A DNA stretch of 56,608 nucleotides from an uncultured Oscillospiraceae bacterium (GCA_934636045.1 CAKTZP010000001.1:1-56608); one strand, 5' to 3'. Numbered from the stretch's first letter, positions 34,198 to 42,850 are shown. Program-made: numbers and translations. The notes: generated from the letters alone by a model not told the origin.

Positions 34198-35109
34198 TTA
34201 TTTGCCGAAGTTCTCGATGATCGAAACGATCTCGCCGCCGATGCGCTTCTGCGCTTCCTGCGTAGCTGCGCCGATGTGCGGCGTGCAGGAGACCATGGGA
34301 TGGCTGTACAGAGCGCGGTTCGTGGGAGGCTCCTGCGCAAACACGTCCAGACCGGCCGCGCGAACCTTGCCGCTCTCGAGGGCCGCCAGCAGGGCGTCCT
34401 CGTCGACGTTGGTGCCGCGGGAGGTGTTGATGATGACGACGCCGTCCTTCATCTTGGCGATGTTCTCGGCGCTGATGAGCTTGCCGCCGTCGACAGCCGG
34501 AGCATGGACGGACACGAAGTCGGACTTGGCCAGCAGCTCGTCCATTTCGACATAAGGAATGCCGAGCTGCTCTTCGATGCCGGGGATGTGGAAGATATCA
34601 AACGCAACGACGTCCATGCCGATGGCCTTGGCCATCTTGCCCAGCGTCTGACCGATGCGGCCGAAGCCGACAATGCCGAGCGTCTTGCCGCTCAGCTCGA
34701 TGCCCTTGCCGTAGGCCTTCTTTTCCCACTTATCCTCGCGCATGGTGTGACCGGCGATGGAGATATAGCGGGCGCAGGAGAACATGAGCGCCATGGCCAG
34801 CTCTGCGACGGACTGAGAGGAAGCCTTGGGGGTATTCATGACCTTAATGCCGTTGGCCTCGGCGTACTTGACGTCGATGTTGTCCACGCCGACGCCGCCG
34901 CGGATGATGAGCTTGAGCTTGCTGCCCTTGGCCTCGTCGATGTGGTTGGCGCGAACCTTGGTCTTGGAGCGGACGACGACCGCGTCGAACTCGCGCAGCG
35001 CAGCGCCGAGCTGATCGGGCTCATAGAACTGCTCAACGACCTCGTGGCCCTGCGCAGTGAGGGTTGCGATGGCGGATTTATCCATTCCGTCGGTAACAAG
35101 AATACGCAT
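34198..35109 (-). CDS. serA: D-3-phosphoglycerate dehydrogenase, short form
   Basis: Oxidises 3-phosphoglycerate to 3-phosphohydroxypyruvate with NAD. The 303-residue protein has substrate-binding RGGVGVDNID, the Rossmann GIVGFGRIGQTLGK, NTSRGTNVDEDAL with the catalytic Arg, and CTPHIGAAT with the catalytic His. The C-terminal ACT regulatory domain of long SerA is missing, so serine feedback through ACT is not expected. It lies between serC and gdhA. Confidence 0.92.
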   Translation of the reverse strand: MRILVTDGMDKSAIATLTAQGHEVVEQFYEPDQLGAALREFDAVVVRSKTKVRANHIDEAKGSKLKLIIRGGVGVDNIDVKYAEANGIKVMNTPKASSQSVAELAMALMFSCARYISIAGHTMREDKWEKKAYGKGIELSGKTLGIVGFGRIGQTLGKMAKAIGMDVVAFDIFHIPGIEEQLGIPYVEMDELLAKSDFVSVHAPAVDGGKLISAENIAKMKDGVVIINTSRGTNVDEDALLAALESGKVRAAGLDVFAQEPPTNRALYSHPMVSCTPHIGAATQEAQKRIGGEIVSIIENFGK

Positions 35110-35154
35110 TTGTAACTCTCCTATTCAAATTTTATTTTCCCTTGGTGTGATTGG

Positions 35155-35177
35155 CGGGCGGGGAAGCGCCCCGCCCG
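35155..35177 (-). terminator. G+C-rich intercistronic hairpin between serC and serA
   Basis: CGGGCGGGG (35155-35163), loop AAGCG, CCCCGCCCG (35169-35177). There is no clear U tract, so it is more likely a leaky terminator or mRNA-stabilising hairpin. Confidence 0.5.
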
Positions 35178-35190
35178 GTGCAATACGGAA

Positions 35191-36276
35191 TTACTTGTGC
35201 TCGGCCTCGAACTTCTTCAGGCACTCAACGAGCGCGACGACGCCGTCCTTCGGCATTGCGTTGTAAACGGAGGCACGCAGGCCGCCAACGGACTTGTGTC
35301 CCTTGAGGTTCTCAAAGCCGGCCGCCTTGGTGTAGGCGATGACCTCGGCGTCGAGCTCCTTGTCGCCGGTGACGAACGGAATGTTCATCAGGCTGCGGTC
35401 CTCGGGAACGACGGTGCCGCGGAACATCTTGGAGCTGTCAAGGAAATCGTAGAAAACCTTCGCCTTGTCGATGTTGATCTTTTCCATCTCGGTCAGGCCG
35501 CCAAGGCTCTTGAGGTACTTAAAGACCTTGCCGCAGACATAGATCGCCCAGCAGTTCGGCGTGTTGTACATCGAGCCGTTGTCCGCATGGGTCTTGTACT
35601 GCAGATAGATCGGCAGATCGGTCAGATCGTCACGGATGAGGTCTTCGCGGATGATGCAGACGACCATGCCCGCGGGGCCGACGTTCTTCTGCACGCCGGC
35701 GTAGATCATGCCGTAGTCGGACACATTGCAGGGTCGGGACAGGAACATGGACGACTGGTCGGAAACGAGGGTGTGGCCCTTGGTGTTGGGCAGCTTGTTC
35801 CACGTCAGGCCATGGATGGTCTCGTTTTCGCAGATGTAAACGTAGTCGGTATCCTCGGGGATATCCAGATCGGAGCAATCGGGCACATAGGTATAGTTCT
35901 TGTCCTTGGAGGAAGCGGCAACGATGACCTCGCCGACCTTCTTGGCCTCGGCAATGGCCTTCTTGGACCATGCGCCGGTCTCGATGTAGACGGCCTTGCC
36001 GTTCTTCATCAGATTCATGGGGATCATGGAGAACTGCAGCGTTGCGCCGCCCTGAATGAACAGCACCTTGTAGTTATCGGGGATGTTCATCAGATCGCGG
36101 AGATCCTGCTCGGCCTCGTCAATGATTTGCTGATAGACCTTGGAGCGGTGAGACATCTCCATGACGCACATGCCGCTGCCTCTGTAATTCATCATTTCAT
36201 CCCGAACTTCCTCCAGAACGGGTTCCGGCATGGTGGCCGGGCCGGCGGAGAAGTTAAAAGTACGACCGTATTTCAT
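35191..36276 (-). CDS. serC: Phosphoserine aminotransferase
   Basis: Converts 3-phosphohydroxypyruvate to O-phosphoserine using glutamate as amino donor. The 361-residue PLP enzyme begins RTFNFSAGPATMPEPVLEE and has FIQGGATLQFSMIPMN and the PLP lysine in YAGVQKNVGPAG. Length is normal. It is first in the serC-serA-gdhA operon, with a promoter at 36324-36352. Confidence 0.96.
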   Translation of the reverse strand: MKYGRTFNFSAGPATMPEPVLEEVRDEMMNYRGSGMCVMEMSHRSKVYQQIIDEAEQDLRDLMNIPDNYKVLFIQGGATLQFSMIPMNLMKNGKAVYIETGAWSKKAIAEAKKVGEVIVAASSKDKNYTYVPDCSDLDIPEDTDYVYICENETIHGLTWNKLPNTKGHTLVSDQSSMFLSRPCNVSDYGMIYAGVQKNVGPAGMVVCIIREDLIRDDLTDLPIYLQYKTHADNGSMYNTPNCWAIYVCGKVFKYLKSLGGLTEMEKINIDKAKVFYDFLDSSKMFRGTVVPEDRSLMNIPFVTGDKELDAEVIAYTKAAGFENLKGHKSVGGLRASVYNAMPKDGVVALVECLKKFEAEHK

Positions 36277-36323
36277 TTGGATTCCTCCTGTAAATTTGGG
36301 GCGGCTCGCCCTCTTATGAGGTT

Positions 36324-36352
36324 AGTATACGTCATCCAAACCAAATAATCAA
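36324..36352 (-). promoter_or_regulatory. Sigma70-type promoter of serC-serA-gdhA
   Basis: Minus strand: TTGATT (36347-36352), 17-base spacer, TATACT (36324-36329). Confidence 0.75.
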
Positions 36353-36359
36353 CCGCAAA

Positions 36360-36378
36360 AACCAAAATTTTTTTGGTT
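36360..36378. promoter_or_regulatory. Palindrome upstream of the serC promoter (candidate operator)
   Basis: AACCAAAA (36360-36367) and TTTTGGTT (36371-36378) form a perfect eight-base inverted repeat with a three-base spacer. It ends eight bases upstream of the -35 box. Further CCAAA units occur across the spacer and promoter. Confidence 0.45.
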
Positions 36379-36502
36379 ACTGACAATATTTTTTAGGTTT
36401 TTTGAAAAATCAGCATTTCCAACAAATTGCCTGTCTGAAATTTGGGCATTGTGCCAATAGGCCTCCCATTGTCCCTATGCGGTAGGGCTGCGCAGCAGGG
36501 AG

Positions 36503-36538
36503 CGGATTGCCACGCCCCTTGCAGGGGCTCGCAATGAC
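36503..36538 (-). repeat. Interspersed palindromic repeat (GTCATTGCGAG family)
   Basis: Read on the minus strand it is GTCATTGCGAG, then CCCCTGCAAGGGG, then CGTGGCAATCCG. The same ends (GTCATTGCGAG and CGTGGCAATC) occur at 42879-42908 and 54395-54426. It lies in the serC/TetR spacer. Confidence 0.7.
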
Positions 36539-36581
36539 ATGACGGAAGTGTGGGCGTTTTGAAAAGAACCGCATTCCGCGC

Positions 36582-36610
36582 TTGACAACGGCGCGGCAGG
36601 GCGCTATAAT
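36582..36610 (+). promoter_or_regulatory. Perfect-consensus sigma70 promoter of the TetR-ABC operon
   Basis: TTGACA (36582-36587), 17-base spacer, TATAAT (36605-36610). Confidence 0.9.
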
Positions 36611-36613
36611 AAA

Positions 36614-36627
36614 GCAACAGTTGTTGC
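36614..36627 (+). promoter_or_regulatory. Candidate TetR operator
   Basis: GCAACA (36614-36619), GT, TGTTGC (36622-36627): a perfect six-base inverted repeat that starts four bases after the -10 box, where repressor binding would block transcription. Likely autoregulation by the gene at 36677. Confidence 0.6.
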
Positions 36628-36676
36628 GCTACGTCCGTTTCTTAAAACCGCGTGGCGCGCGGAACGGAGGGTCGCT

Positions 36677-37252
36677 ATGCCGCGGAGCTTTTTGTTCACA
36701 AGAGAAGAGATCGTACAGGCCGCCTTGTCGCTGACGCGCGAGGGCGGCCTCGGCGCGGTGACCGCCCGCGCGTTGGGCGCGCGGCTGGGCACGTCCTCCA
36801 AACCCATTTTCAGCCTCTTCCAGAGCATGGATGAGGTGCAGCAGGCAGTCTTGCAGGCGGCGGACGAGGTCTATCATGCCTATCTTCGCGAGCACATGGC
36901 GCGCGGAGACTACCCGCCCTACAAGGCCAGCGGCATGGCCTACATCCGCTTTGCCAAGGAGGAGCGGGAGCTGTTCAAGCTGCTGTTCATGCGCGACCGC
37001 ACCGGCGAAACGCCCGCAGAGGATCCGCAGCTCGGCGAGCTGCTGCGTCTGATCTCCGAAAAAACCGGGCTGTCGCTCGATGAGGCGCGGCAGCTGCATC
37101 TGGAAATGTGGGTCTTTGTGCACGGTATTGCAACCATGGTCGCAACGTCGTATCTGGACTGGTACGCGTGGGACGAGCCGCTCATCAGCAGCGTGCTGAC
37201 CGACGCCTACCTTGGCCTGACGCACCGCTTCCGCTCCGGAGAGCGGACTTAG
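36677..37252 (+). CDS. TetR/AcrR family transcriptional regulator
   Basis: Repressor of 191 residues. The N-terminal helix-turn-helix is FTREEIVQAALSLTREGGLGAVTARALGARLGTSSKPIFSLF in pattern, with the recognition helix around residues 35-47. The C-terminal domain (from about 60) resembles the WHG-type ligand domain (YPPYKASGMAYIRFAKEE). It precedes an ABC exporter by 11 bases and probably controls it in response to a compound the exporter removes. Confidence 0.9.
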   Translation: MPRSFLFTREEIVQAALSLTREGGLGAVTARALGARLGTSSKPIFSLFQSMDEVQQAVLQAADEVYHAYLREHMARGDYPPYKASGMAYIRFAKEERELFKLLFMRDRTGETPAEDPQLGELLRLISEKTGLSLDEARQLHLEMWVFVHGIATMVATSYLDWYAWDEPLISSVLTDAYLGLTHRFRSGERT

Positions 37253-37263
37253 GAGGAATCGGC

Positions 37264-37992
37264 ATGAACGCGATTGAAGCCGTCGGACTGACAAAAAAAT
37301 ATAAAGACCTCACCGCAGTGGAGGGGCTGGAGCTGACCGTGCGCCCGGGCGAGCTGTTCGCGCTTTTGGGCGTGAACGGTGCAGGCAAGACGACGACGAT
37401 CAAAATGCTCTCCTGCCTGACCCGCCCGACGGCCGGAGATGCGTTTTTGAACGGTCACAGCGTCGTCTCCGACGCCGCCGCAGTCAAGCGCATCATCGGC
37501 GTCTCGCCGCAGGAGACGGCGGTCGCACCGAATCTGAGCGTGAAGGAAAATCTGGAGCTGATGTGCGGCGTACACGGCTTTGCGCGCGAAACGCGGGAGC
37601 GGAGGCTCGCGGAGCTTTCCGCGCAGCTGCACCTGGACGAGGTGCTGCGGCGCAGGGCGGGCAAGCTTTCCGGCGGCTGGCAGCGGCGGCTGAGCATCGC
37701 CATGGCTCTGATCTCCGAGCCGGAAATCCTGTTCCTCGACGAGCCGACGCTGGGCTTGGACGTGCTGGCGCGCAGCGAACTCTGGGACATGATCCGCGCG
37801 CTCAAGGGGCGCATCACCATCATTCTGACCACGCATTATCTGGAGGAGGCCAAGGCGCTGTCCGACCGCATCGGCATCATGAAAGCCGGACGTCTGGCCG
37901 CGCTCGGTACGGCGCAGGAGCTCATGGCCGCCGCCGGAGCCGAGCGCTTCGAGGACGCCTTTGTAAAGCTGGTAAAGGGGGCGGAGCGATGA
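37264..37992 (+). CDS. ABC transporter ATP-binding protein (drug/ion exporter type)
   Basis: ATPase of a two-gene exporter, 242 residues. Walker A is LGVNGAGKTTT, signature LSGGWQRRLSIAMAL, Walker B EILFLDEPTLGLD, and the switch His is in LTTHYLEE. The ATG at 37264 has AGGAGGAATC just upstream; the open frame extends back into the TetR gene but there is no reason to use it. It overlaps the permease by ATGA. Confidence 0.94.
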   Translation: MNAIEAVGLTKKYKDLTAVEGLELTVRPGELFALLGVNGAGKTTTIKMLSCLTRPTAGDAFLNGHSVVSDAAAVKRIIGVSPQETAVAPNLSVKENLELMCGVHGFARETRERRLAELSAQLHLDEVLRRRAGKLSGGWQRRLSIAMALISEPEILFLDEPTLGLDVLARSELWDMIRALKGRITIILTTHYLEEAKALSDRIGIMKAGRLAALGTAQELMAAAGAERFEDAFVKLVKGAER

Positions 37993-38720
37993 AGCTGCGT
38001 GCATTTTCCATCCGCACGGTCAAGGAGATCGTGCGCGACCCGCTGAATCTGGCCTTTGGGCTGGGCTTCCCGTTGGTGCTGCTGGCGCTGCTCAGCGCAA
38101 TTCAGGCAAGCATTCCCGTGCCCTTGTTTGAAATACAGCATCTCGCGCCGGGCATTGCGGTGTTCGGGCTGGCATTTTTGACGCTGTTTTCCGCGCAGCT
38201 GGCGGCAAAGGACCGCGAAAGCGCCCTGCTGCAGCGGCTTTACACCACGCCGCTGCGCGCGGCGGACTTTATTCTCGGCTATCTTCTGCCGCTTTTGCCG
38301 ATGGCGCTGGCGCAGAGCGCGCTATGCTATCTGGCCGCGCTGGCGCTGGGGCTTGTCCCTTCCGTCCAGCTGATTTGGGCGGTGCTGTGCAACCTTCCGG
38401 CGGCGCTGCTCTATGTTTCGCTCGGTCTGCTGTGCGGCAGCGTGCTTACCGTCAAGCAGGTCGGCGGCATCTGCGGTGCGCTGCTGACGAATCTGAGCGC
38501 GTGGCTGTCGGGCATCTGGTTCGACCTGAAGCTGGTCGGCGGCGTCTTTGAGCGCATCGCCTATGCCCTGCCCTTTGTCCACGCGGTCGAGCTGGAGCGC
38601 GCCGCGGCCAATGGCGACTGGTCTTCCATCGTTCCGCACCTGTGGTGGGTGCTCGCCTACGCCGTCGTCACCACCGTCTGCGCCGTGCTCCTTTTCCTGC
38701 GGCAGATGAAGCGGCAATAA
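37989..38720 (+). CDS. ABC-2 type transporter permease
   Basis: Membrane subunit of the exporter, 243 residues with six predicted membrane segments. It has the ABC-2 pattern: cytoplasmic N-terminus (LRAFSIRTVKEIVRDPLN), first span, the region AAKDRESALLQRLYTTPLRAADFILGY in pattern before the third span, and a final span ahead of RQMKRQ. The start overlaps the ATPase gene by ATGA. The substrate is unknown. Confidence 0.9.
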   Translation: MKLRAFSIRTVKEIVRDPLNLAFGLGFPLVLLALLSAIQASIPVPLFEIQHLAPGIAVFGLAFLTLFSAQLAAKDRESALLQRLYTTPLRAADFILGYLLPLLPMALAQSALCYLAALALGLVPSVQLIWAVLCNLPAALLYVSLGLLCGSVLTVKQVGGICGALLTNLSAWLSGIWFDLKLVGGVFERIAYALPFVHAVELERAAANGDWSSIVPHLWWVLAYAVVTTVCAVLLFLRQMKRQ

Positions 38721-38727
38721 CGAGCGC

Positions 38728-38764
38728 GGAGCTGTCCCGGTTTGGGGACAGCTCCGGTTTTTTT
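38728..38764 (+). terminator. Intrinsic terminator after the ABC permease
   Basis: GGAGCTGTCCC (38728-38738) pairs with GGGACAGCTCC (38745-38755), followed by GG and seven T residues. Its end overlaps the stop of the convergent spoIIID gene. Confidence 0.92.
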
Positions 38765-39014
38765 ATTCCTCTCCGTGGTACTTGCGGCGCGTCGCCATGC
38801 CGCCGCGGATGTGCCGTTCCGCCTTGTTCTGCGCCAGCAGCTGCTTCACTTGGCAGTACAGTGCCGGATTGCATTGCGGGAGCCGCTGGATCAGATCCTT
38901 ATGTACCGTAGACTTGCTGACGCCGAACTGCTTGGCGGCGGCGCGCACCGTCGCCCGATTTTCAATCATGTACACAGCCAGATCGCAGGCTCTTTCTTCG
39001 ATGCTTCTCCTCAT
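38763..39014 (-). CDS. spoIIID: Sporulation transcriptional regulator SpoIIID
   Basis: Mother-cell DNA-binding regulator of sigmaE-dependent genes. The 83-residue protein has the family pattern ERACDLAVYMIENRATVRAA, the helix-turn-helix FGVSKSTVHKDLIQRLP, and the C-terminal basic block HIRGGMATRRKYHGEE. ATG at 39014 is chosen: AGGGGG lies eight bases upstream and the protein has the known length; a longer open frame has no support. A clear sigmaE promoter was not found. Confidence 0.94.
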   Translation of the reverse strand: MRRSIEERACDLAVYMIENRATVRAAAKQFGVSKSTVHKDLIQRLPQCNPALYCQVKQLLAQNKAERHIRGGMATRRKYHGEE

Positions 39015-39083
39015 GTGACCAAACCCCCTAAGCTGTGTATCGCTGTGCAAGTATATGCGGCGGGAGAGGGGCAATATGCACAC

Positions 39084-39112
39084 TTGCAGAGCACAGCGCG
39101 AAATGTTATAAT
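39084..39112 (+). promoter_or_regulatory. Sigma70-type promoter of the SLH metallophosphoesterase gene
   Basis: TTGCAG (39084-39089), 17-base spacer, TATAAT (39107-39112), 29 bases upstream of the start codon. Confidence 0.75.
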
Positions 39113-39141
39113 GAAGGAAAGTACGTTTGGGAGGGATCGTT

Positions 39142-42100
39142 TTGAAGCGATTTTATGCGATTTTGCTGGCAGCGGCGCTGCTGCTGGCGCTGATTCCGGC
39201 TGTCGGAGCGGCCGGGCAGCAGGTCGTCTACGTGGACGGCACGCGCAGCAGCTCCGGTGACGGCGCCAGCGCGGCAACGGCCGTGAACCGTCTGGAGGAG
39301 GCCTACGCGCGCCTGTCCCGCACGGCGGGCGGCACGATCGTCGTCTGCGGCCGGACGGAGACGGGTGACTGGTCGGAGCGGCTGGAAACGGAGCCGTTTG
39401 CCGCGCCGGTCACGCTGACCTCCCGCTATGGCGCGGAGGATTACACCGAGAGGGCCGCCCTCGTGTTCACGGACCGCTATTTCTGCTTTGGCGGCGCGAC
39501 GGTGCTGCGTGACCTGCTGCTGCAGACCCAAACCAACACCTATGTCTATTCCGGCACGGATCTGAGGGTCAAGAGCAGCGTCCGCACAAGCATCTCCAAC
39601 AGCACTGCGAAGCTGTCGATCTACTGCGGTCAAAAGACGGCTCGGTGCGAATCGGTTCGGCTGGATCTCGCGGCCGGCACCTATACGCAGGTCCTTCTGA
39701 GCTCCAGCAAGGGAACCGGCACGACCGAGGCGCGGATCTCCGGGAATGTGTCGATCGACAGCAGCATCACCCTCGGCGCATCGGGCAAGGCGGATCTGGT
39801 TCGGCTGACGATGGACGGCGGCATTGTGGGCAAGCTGTACGCGACCCCCAGAAGCGGCGGTACGACCAAGGCGGCGGAGCTCAATCTGCGCAGCGGCGAG
39901 TTTTTGGAGTTCGCGGACTATCCCAAGCTGACAAAAAAGACGCGGCTCGGCGATGTAACCGTCAATTTCGGTTCCGGCTTTCTCTGCGACAATCTCGGTG
40001 CGTGGCGCGATACGAAACTGGCGCTGACCGGAACGCGGACGCTCAACTGGCTGCGCTACCCCGGCGGGTCGCTGCGCGGGCTTGCGCAGTATGATCGGGT
40101 CAATCTGCTCGGCGGCAATACCGTTCCCGAGGCGCTTGACGGGCGCTACATACGCCTGTACGGCTATCAGGGGCAAAGCGCAGTCGACGCAGCCGGTTTT
40201 CCGGCGCTCTATGCCGACGGCGGGACAGACGCAACGCTTTTGACGCGGCTTCCGCAGGAAACGGCGCTCACCGTTGCGGCGGACAGCCGCCTGCAGCTTG
40301 CCGCGCCTTGGAACGAGACAGGGCGGGAAAAGGCCGCGCTGGTGCAGCCGGAGGTCACGGCAGAGCCGGTGCTGCACGTCGATTTTGAGCAGGGCGCCGC
40401 CGACAGCAGCGGCAAGGACAACAACGGAACGGTGCATGGCAGCCCCGAGATCGCGTCCGGCTATGACGGCGGCCGCGCGCTGCATCTGCGAAACGACTTC
40501 GGCGGCGCGGCAAAGCAATACGTTTCCTTCAAGGCGCCGGACGGCGTTGACCTGCGCCGGGACAATTACACCTTCACGCTCTGGTATAAGACGGAAAATG
40601 GCGGCTTTGAAAAGGTCTCCGGCGGTGGGGACGGCAAAACCGCCTCCCGTCCCATCAGCTTCACCGGAGTCCGCTGCGGCGGCACGGTGCTTTCCAACCG
40701 CAGCATGACCGATACCGAGGCAAGCGGGATCGCTGCGATTCAGGTGGCGCAGCAGATGTACTTCGGCGTGGGCGTGACGAACGCCTCCGGCGCGCGGTAT
40801 GACAAGGGCGGCCTCTGGCAGCCGCAGGACGGACGCTGGCACCAGCTCGCCCTCGTCTGCGACCGCAGCGGCTATTTCAAGACCTACGTCGACGGCGAGC
40901 TCTTGGCGTGGTCGGACATTTCCTCCTGCGCCGGTGATGTCCTCGGCAGCAACGCCTTCTGCCTCGGCGCAGATGTGCTGGGGCAGTACGGCGCGGGCAA
41001 TATCTTCGTTGACGAGCTGGCGCTCTATCCCTCTGCACTTTCCGCCGCCGAGCTCAACGCCGTTTATCAGGCGCAGCGCCTCCGTGCGCTGAAGGCCGAG
41101 ATCACCGCGCGGCTGGACACGCTCGGCAGCGAATATGGCGACGCCTCCGCCCTGCAGGCCGCCGTCCGCGCAGCCGGGGACTACACGCCCGCGCAGCTTC
41201 CGCAGGCGATGGCCGCCTACGACGCGCTCAAGGCACAGTATGATGACTATCTTGCCGCGCCGGAGCGCGAGCTTTCCCTGCTGCTTTTGAGCGACGTGCA
41301 TGTCGTGACGGAAACCAACGCCCGCCGCCTGAAGCTTGACCGGATCTTTGCAGACGCGAAGCAGGTCGGTATTGACGGCGTGATCATTTCCGGCGATTTT
41401 GCGGACAACTCGGCAGCGAGCACCGTCCGCAGCGCCTTTACCGTGACAGAATCACTGATGGACCCGCAATGGCAGCTTTTCCCTTCGCTGGGCAATCACG
41501 AGGTGCGCTACCGCAGCGACACCGAAAACTACCTCACCGGCGCGGGCACCTATTGGGACGCGCTGCAGGCCCATATCTCCGCGCAGCGCACCTTTGGCAC
41601 GGCCACACTGGACAGCACGCAGAACTACAGCTATGCCATGACGCTCAAGGGCTATCACTTTGTCGTTCTGAACACCGACGCGCAGACGCAGGGCGCGGAC
41701 GACCCCGACCCGCTGCGGCGGCGGGTGTATCTGACCGACGAGAGCCTGCAATGGCTGAAAAACACAATGCAGACCTACGGGCAGGACGGCAAGCCGATCT
41801 TCGTGGTCTGTCATTTCCCCTTTGCCGCCTCCGTGCCGCACTCGGAATACCATGAGGTTGTTGCCATGGATCGCACCATCGGACGGCAGGACGAGCAGAT
41901 TCGCGCCATTCTCGCCGAGCAGGACAACGTGGTATATTTCTGCGGTCATCTGCACTACTGCGTCGGCACGACACCGCCCGTCACGGTCTACAGCGGCCAC
42001 CGGGGCTTTACCGAGGTCATGCTGCCCTCGCTGAAGTCTGGCAGCCACGGCTACCGGAATCTGGAAACGAGCTGGTATCTGTTTGCCTACGGTGACGAGC

Positions 42101-42744
42101 TCGTCCTGCGGGCAAAGGATTTTGAAACGGGCGAATGGCTGACGGAGTACGACGCGGTCATCCCGCTCGGCGCGCGCGTGAGCTGCCCCAGCGAGGGCTA
42201 TGCCGACCTGCCGGAAACAGCATGGTATCATGCGGCGGTGGACGACTGCCTCCGGCGCGGCCTGATGAACGGCGTCAGTAACACCCGCTTCGATCCGGAA
42301 GCAACTCTCAGCCGCGCAATGCTTACGACGGTGCTGTATCGCATGGCGGGCAGCCCGGCCGTTACGGAGATGCACGGCTTTGCGGACGTGGAGACCGGCA
42401 GCTGGTACGAGGCGGCCGTCCGCTGGGCACGGTGCTCCGGCGTTGTCAACGGCGTGGACGAGACGCATTTTGCCCCCGACGCGCCGATCACCCGCGAGCA
42501 GATGGCTGCGATGTTCTACCGCTACGCTGCGTATAAGGGCTTTGACACCACAAAGCGCGCTGCGCTTGACGGCTACCGGGATGCGGCAAGCATTTCAAGC
42601 TACGCGAAGGAGCCGATGGCATGGGCCGTCGCACGGGAGCTGCTCAACGGCACCTCGCCGACGACGGTCTCCCCCGCCGAGGGTGCGACCCGCGCACAGA
42701 TCGCCGCCGTTCTCATCCGCTTCTGCCGCAAGCTCGGCGGCTGA
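39142..42744 (+). CDS. SLH-anchored surface protein with LamG-like and calcineurin-like metallophosphoesterase domains
   Basis: Secreted cell-surface protein, 1200 residues. A signal peptide (FYAILLAAALLLALIPAVGA) is followed by a repetitive beta-rich region (about 30-390), a LamG/concanavalin-like domain (about 410-640, beginning VLHVDFEQGAADSSGKDNNG), a calcineurin-like phosphoesterase (about 710-1000) with DVH at 717, GDFADN at 750, GNHE at 783, CHFPF at 889 and GHLH at 934, and three SLH repeats (about 1018-1200) for binding to the cell wall. All metal-binding motifs are intact. I prefer the TTG start at 39142 because GGGAGGG is six bases upstream. The substrate may be a surface or environmental phosphoester. 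Confidence 0.9.
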   Translation: MKRFYAILLAAALLLALIPAVGAAGQQVVYVDGTRSSSGDGASAATAVNRLEEAYARLSRTAGGTIVVCGRTETGDWSERLETEPFAAPVTLTSRYGAEDYTERAALVFTDRYFCFGGATVLRDLLLQTQTNTYVYSGTDLRVKSSVRTSISNSTAKLSIYCGQKTARCESVRLDLAAGTYTQVLLSSSKGTGTTEARISGNVSIDSSITLGASGKADLVRLTMDGGIVGKLYATPRSGGTTKAAELNLRSGEFLEFADYPKLTKKTRLGDVTVNFGSGFLCDNLGAWRDTKLALTGTRTLNWLRYPGGSLRGLAQYDRVNLLGGNTVPEALDGRYIRLYGYQGQSAVDAAGFPALYADGGTDATLLTRLPQETALTVAADSRLQLAAPWNETGREKAALVQPEVTAEPVLHVDFEQGAADSSGKDNNGTVHGSPEIASGYDGGRALHLRNDFGGAAKQYVSFKAPDGVDLRRDNYTFTLWYKTENGGFEKVSGGGDGKTASRPISFTGVRCGGTVLSNRSMTDTEASGIAAIQVAQQMYFGVGVTNASGARYDKGGLWQPQDGRWHQLALVCDRSGYFKTYVDGELLAWSDISSCAGDVLGSNAFCLGADVLGQYGAGNIFVDELALYPSALSAAELNAVYQAQRLRALKAEITARLDTLGSEYGDASALQAAVRAAGDYTPAQLPQAMAAYDALKAQYDDYLAAPERELSLLLLSDVHVVTETNARRLKLDRIFADAKQVGIDGVIISGDFADNSAASTVRSAFTVTESLMDPQWQLFPSLGNHEVRYRSDTENYLTGAGTYWDALQAHISAQRTFGTATLDSTQNYSYAMTLKGYHFVVLNTDAQTQGADDPDPLRRRVYLTDESLQWLKNTMQTYGQDGKPIFVVCHFPFAASVPHSEYHEVVAMDRTIGRQDEQIRAILAEQDNVVYFCGHLHYCVGTTPPVTVYSGHRGFTEVMLPSLKSGSHGYRNLETSWYLFAYGDELVLRAKDFETGEWLTEYDAVIPLGARVSCPSEGYADLPETAWYHAAVDDCLRRGLMNGVSNTRFDPEATLSRAMLTTVLYRMAGSPAVTEMHGFADVETGSWYEAAVRWARCSGVVNGVDETHFAPDAPITREQMAAMFYRYAAYKGFDTTKRAALDGYRDAASISSYAKEPMAWAVARELLNGTSPTTVSPAEGATRAQIAAVLIRFCRKLGG

Positions 42745-42763
42745 GCCGTCCATAGAAAAGGTT

Positions 42764-42802
42764 AAATATCGGGGTCAGGTTCTTCACCTGATCCCGATAT
42801 TT
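42764..42802 (+). terminator. Terminator after the SLH phosphoesterase gene
   Basis: A 17-base-pair stem with one G-T pair: 42764-42780 with 42786-42802, loop TCTTC. The 3' arm ends in ATATTTAT rather than a pure T run. Confidence 0.75.
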
Positions 42803-42822
42803 ATGATTATAGAGCCTGAAAA

Positions 42823-42850
42823 GGCGGCGGCTGCCGGAGCAGCCGCCGCC
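42823..42850. repeat. G+C-rich hairpin, copy 1, flanking the MITE-like element
   Basis: GGCGGCGGCTGC, loop CGGA, GCAGCCGCCGCC: perfect 12-base-pair stem. A near-identical copy in the same orientation is at 43085-43112. Confidence 0.75.

Noticed and set aside
32923..35115. 730-codon plus-strand open frame opposite gdhA and serA
   Set aside because: It spans two clear genes and their spacer on the other strand, with no family motif.
39015..39083. SigmaE promoter upstream of spoIIID
   Set aside because: GCATATAC and GATACACA resemble the two boxes but are only about ten bases apart, too close for sigmaE.
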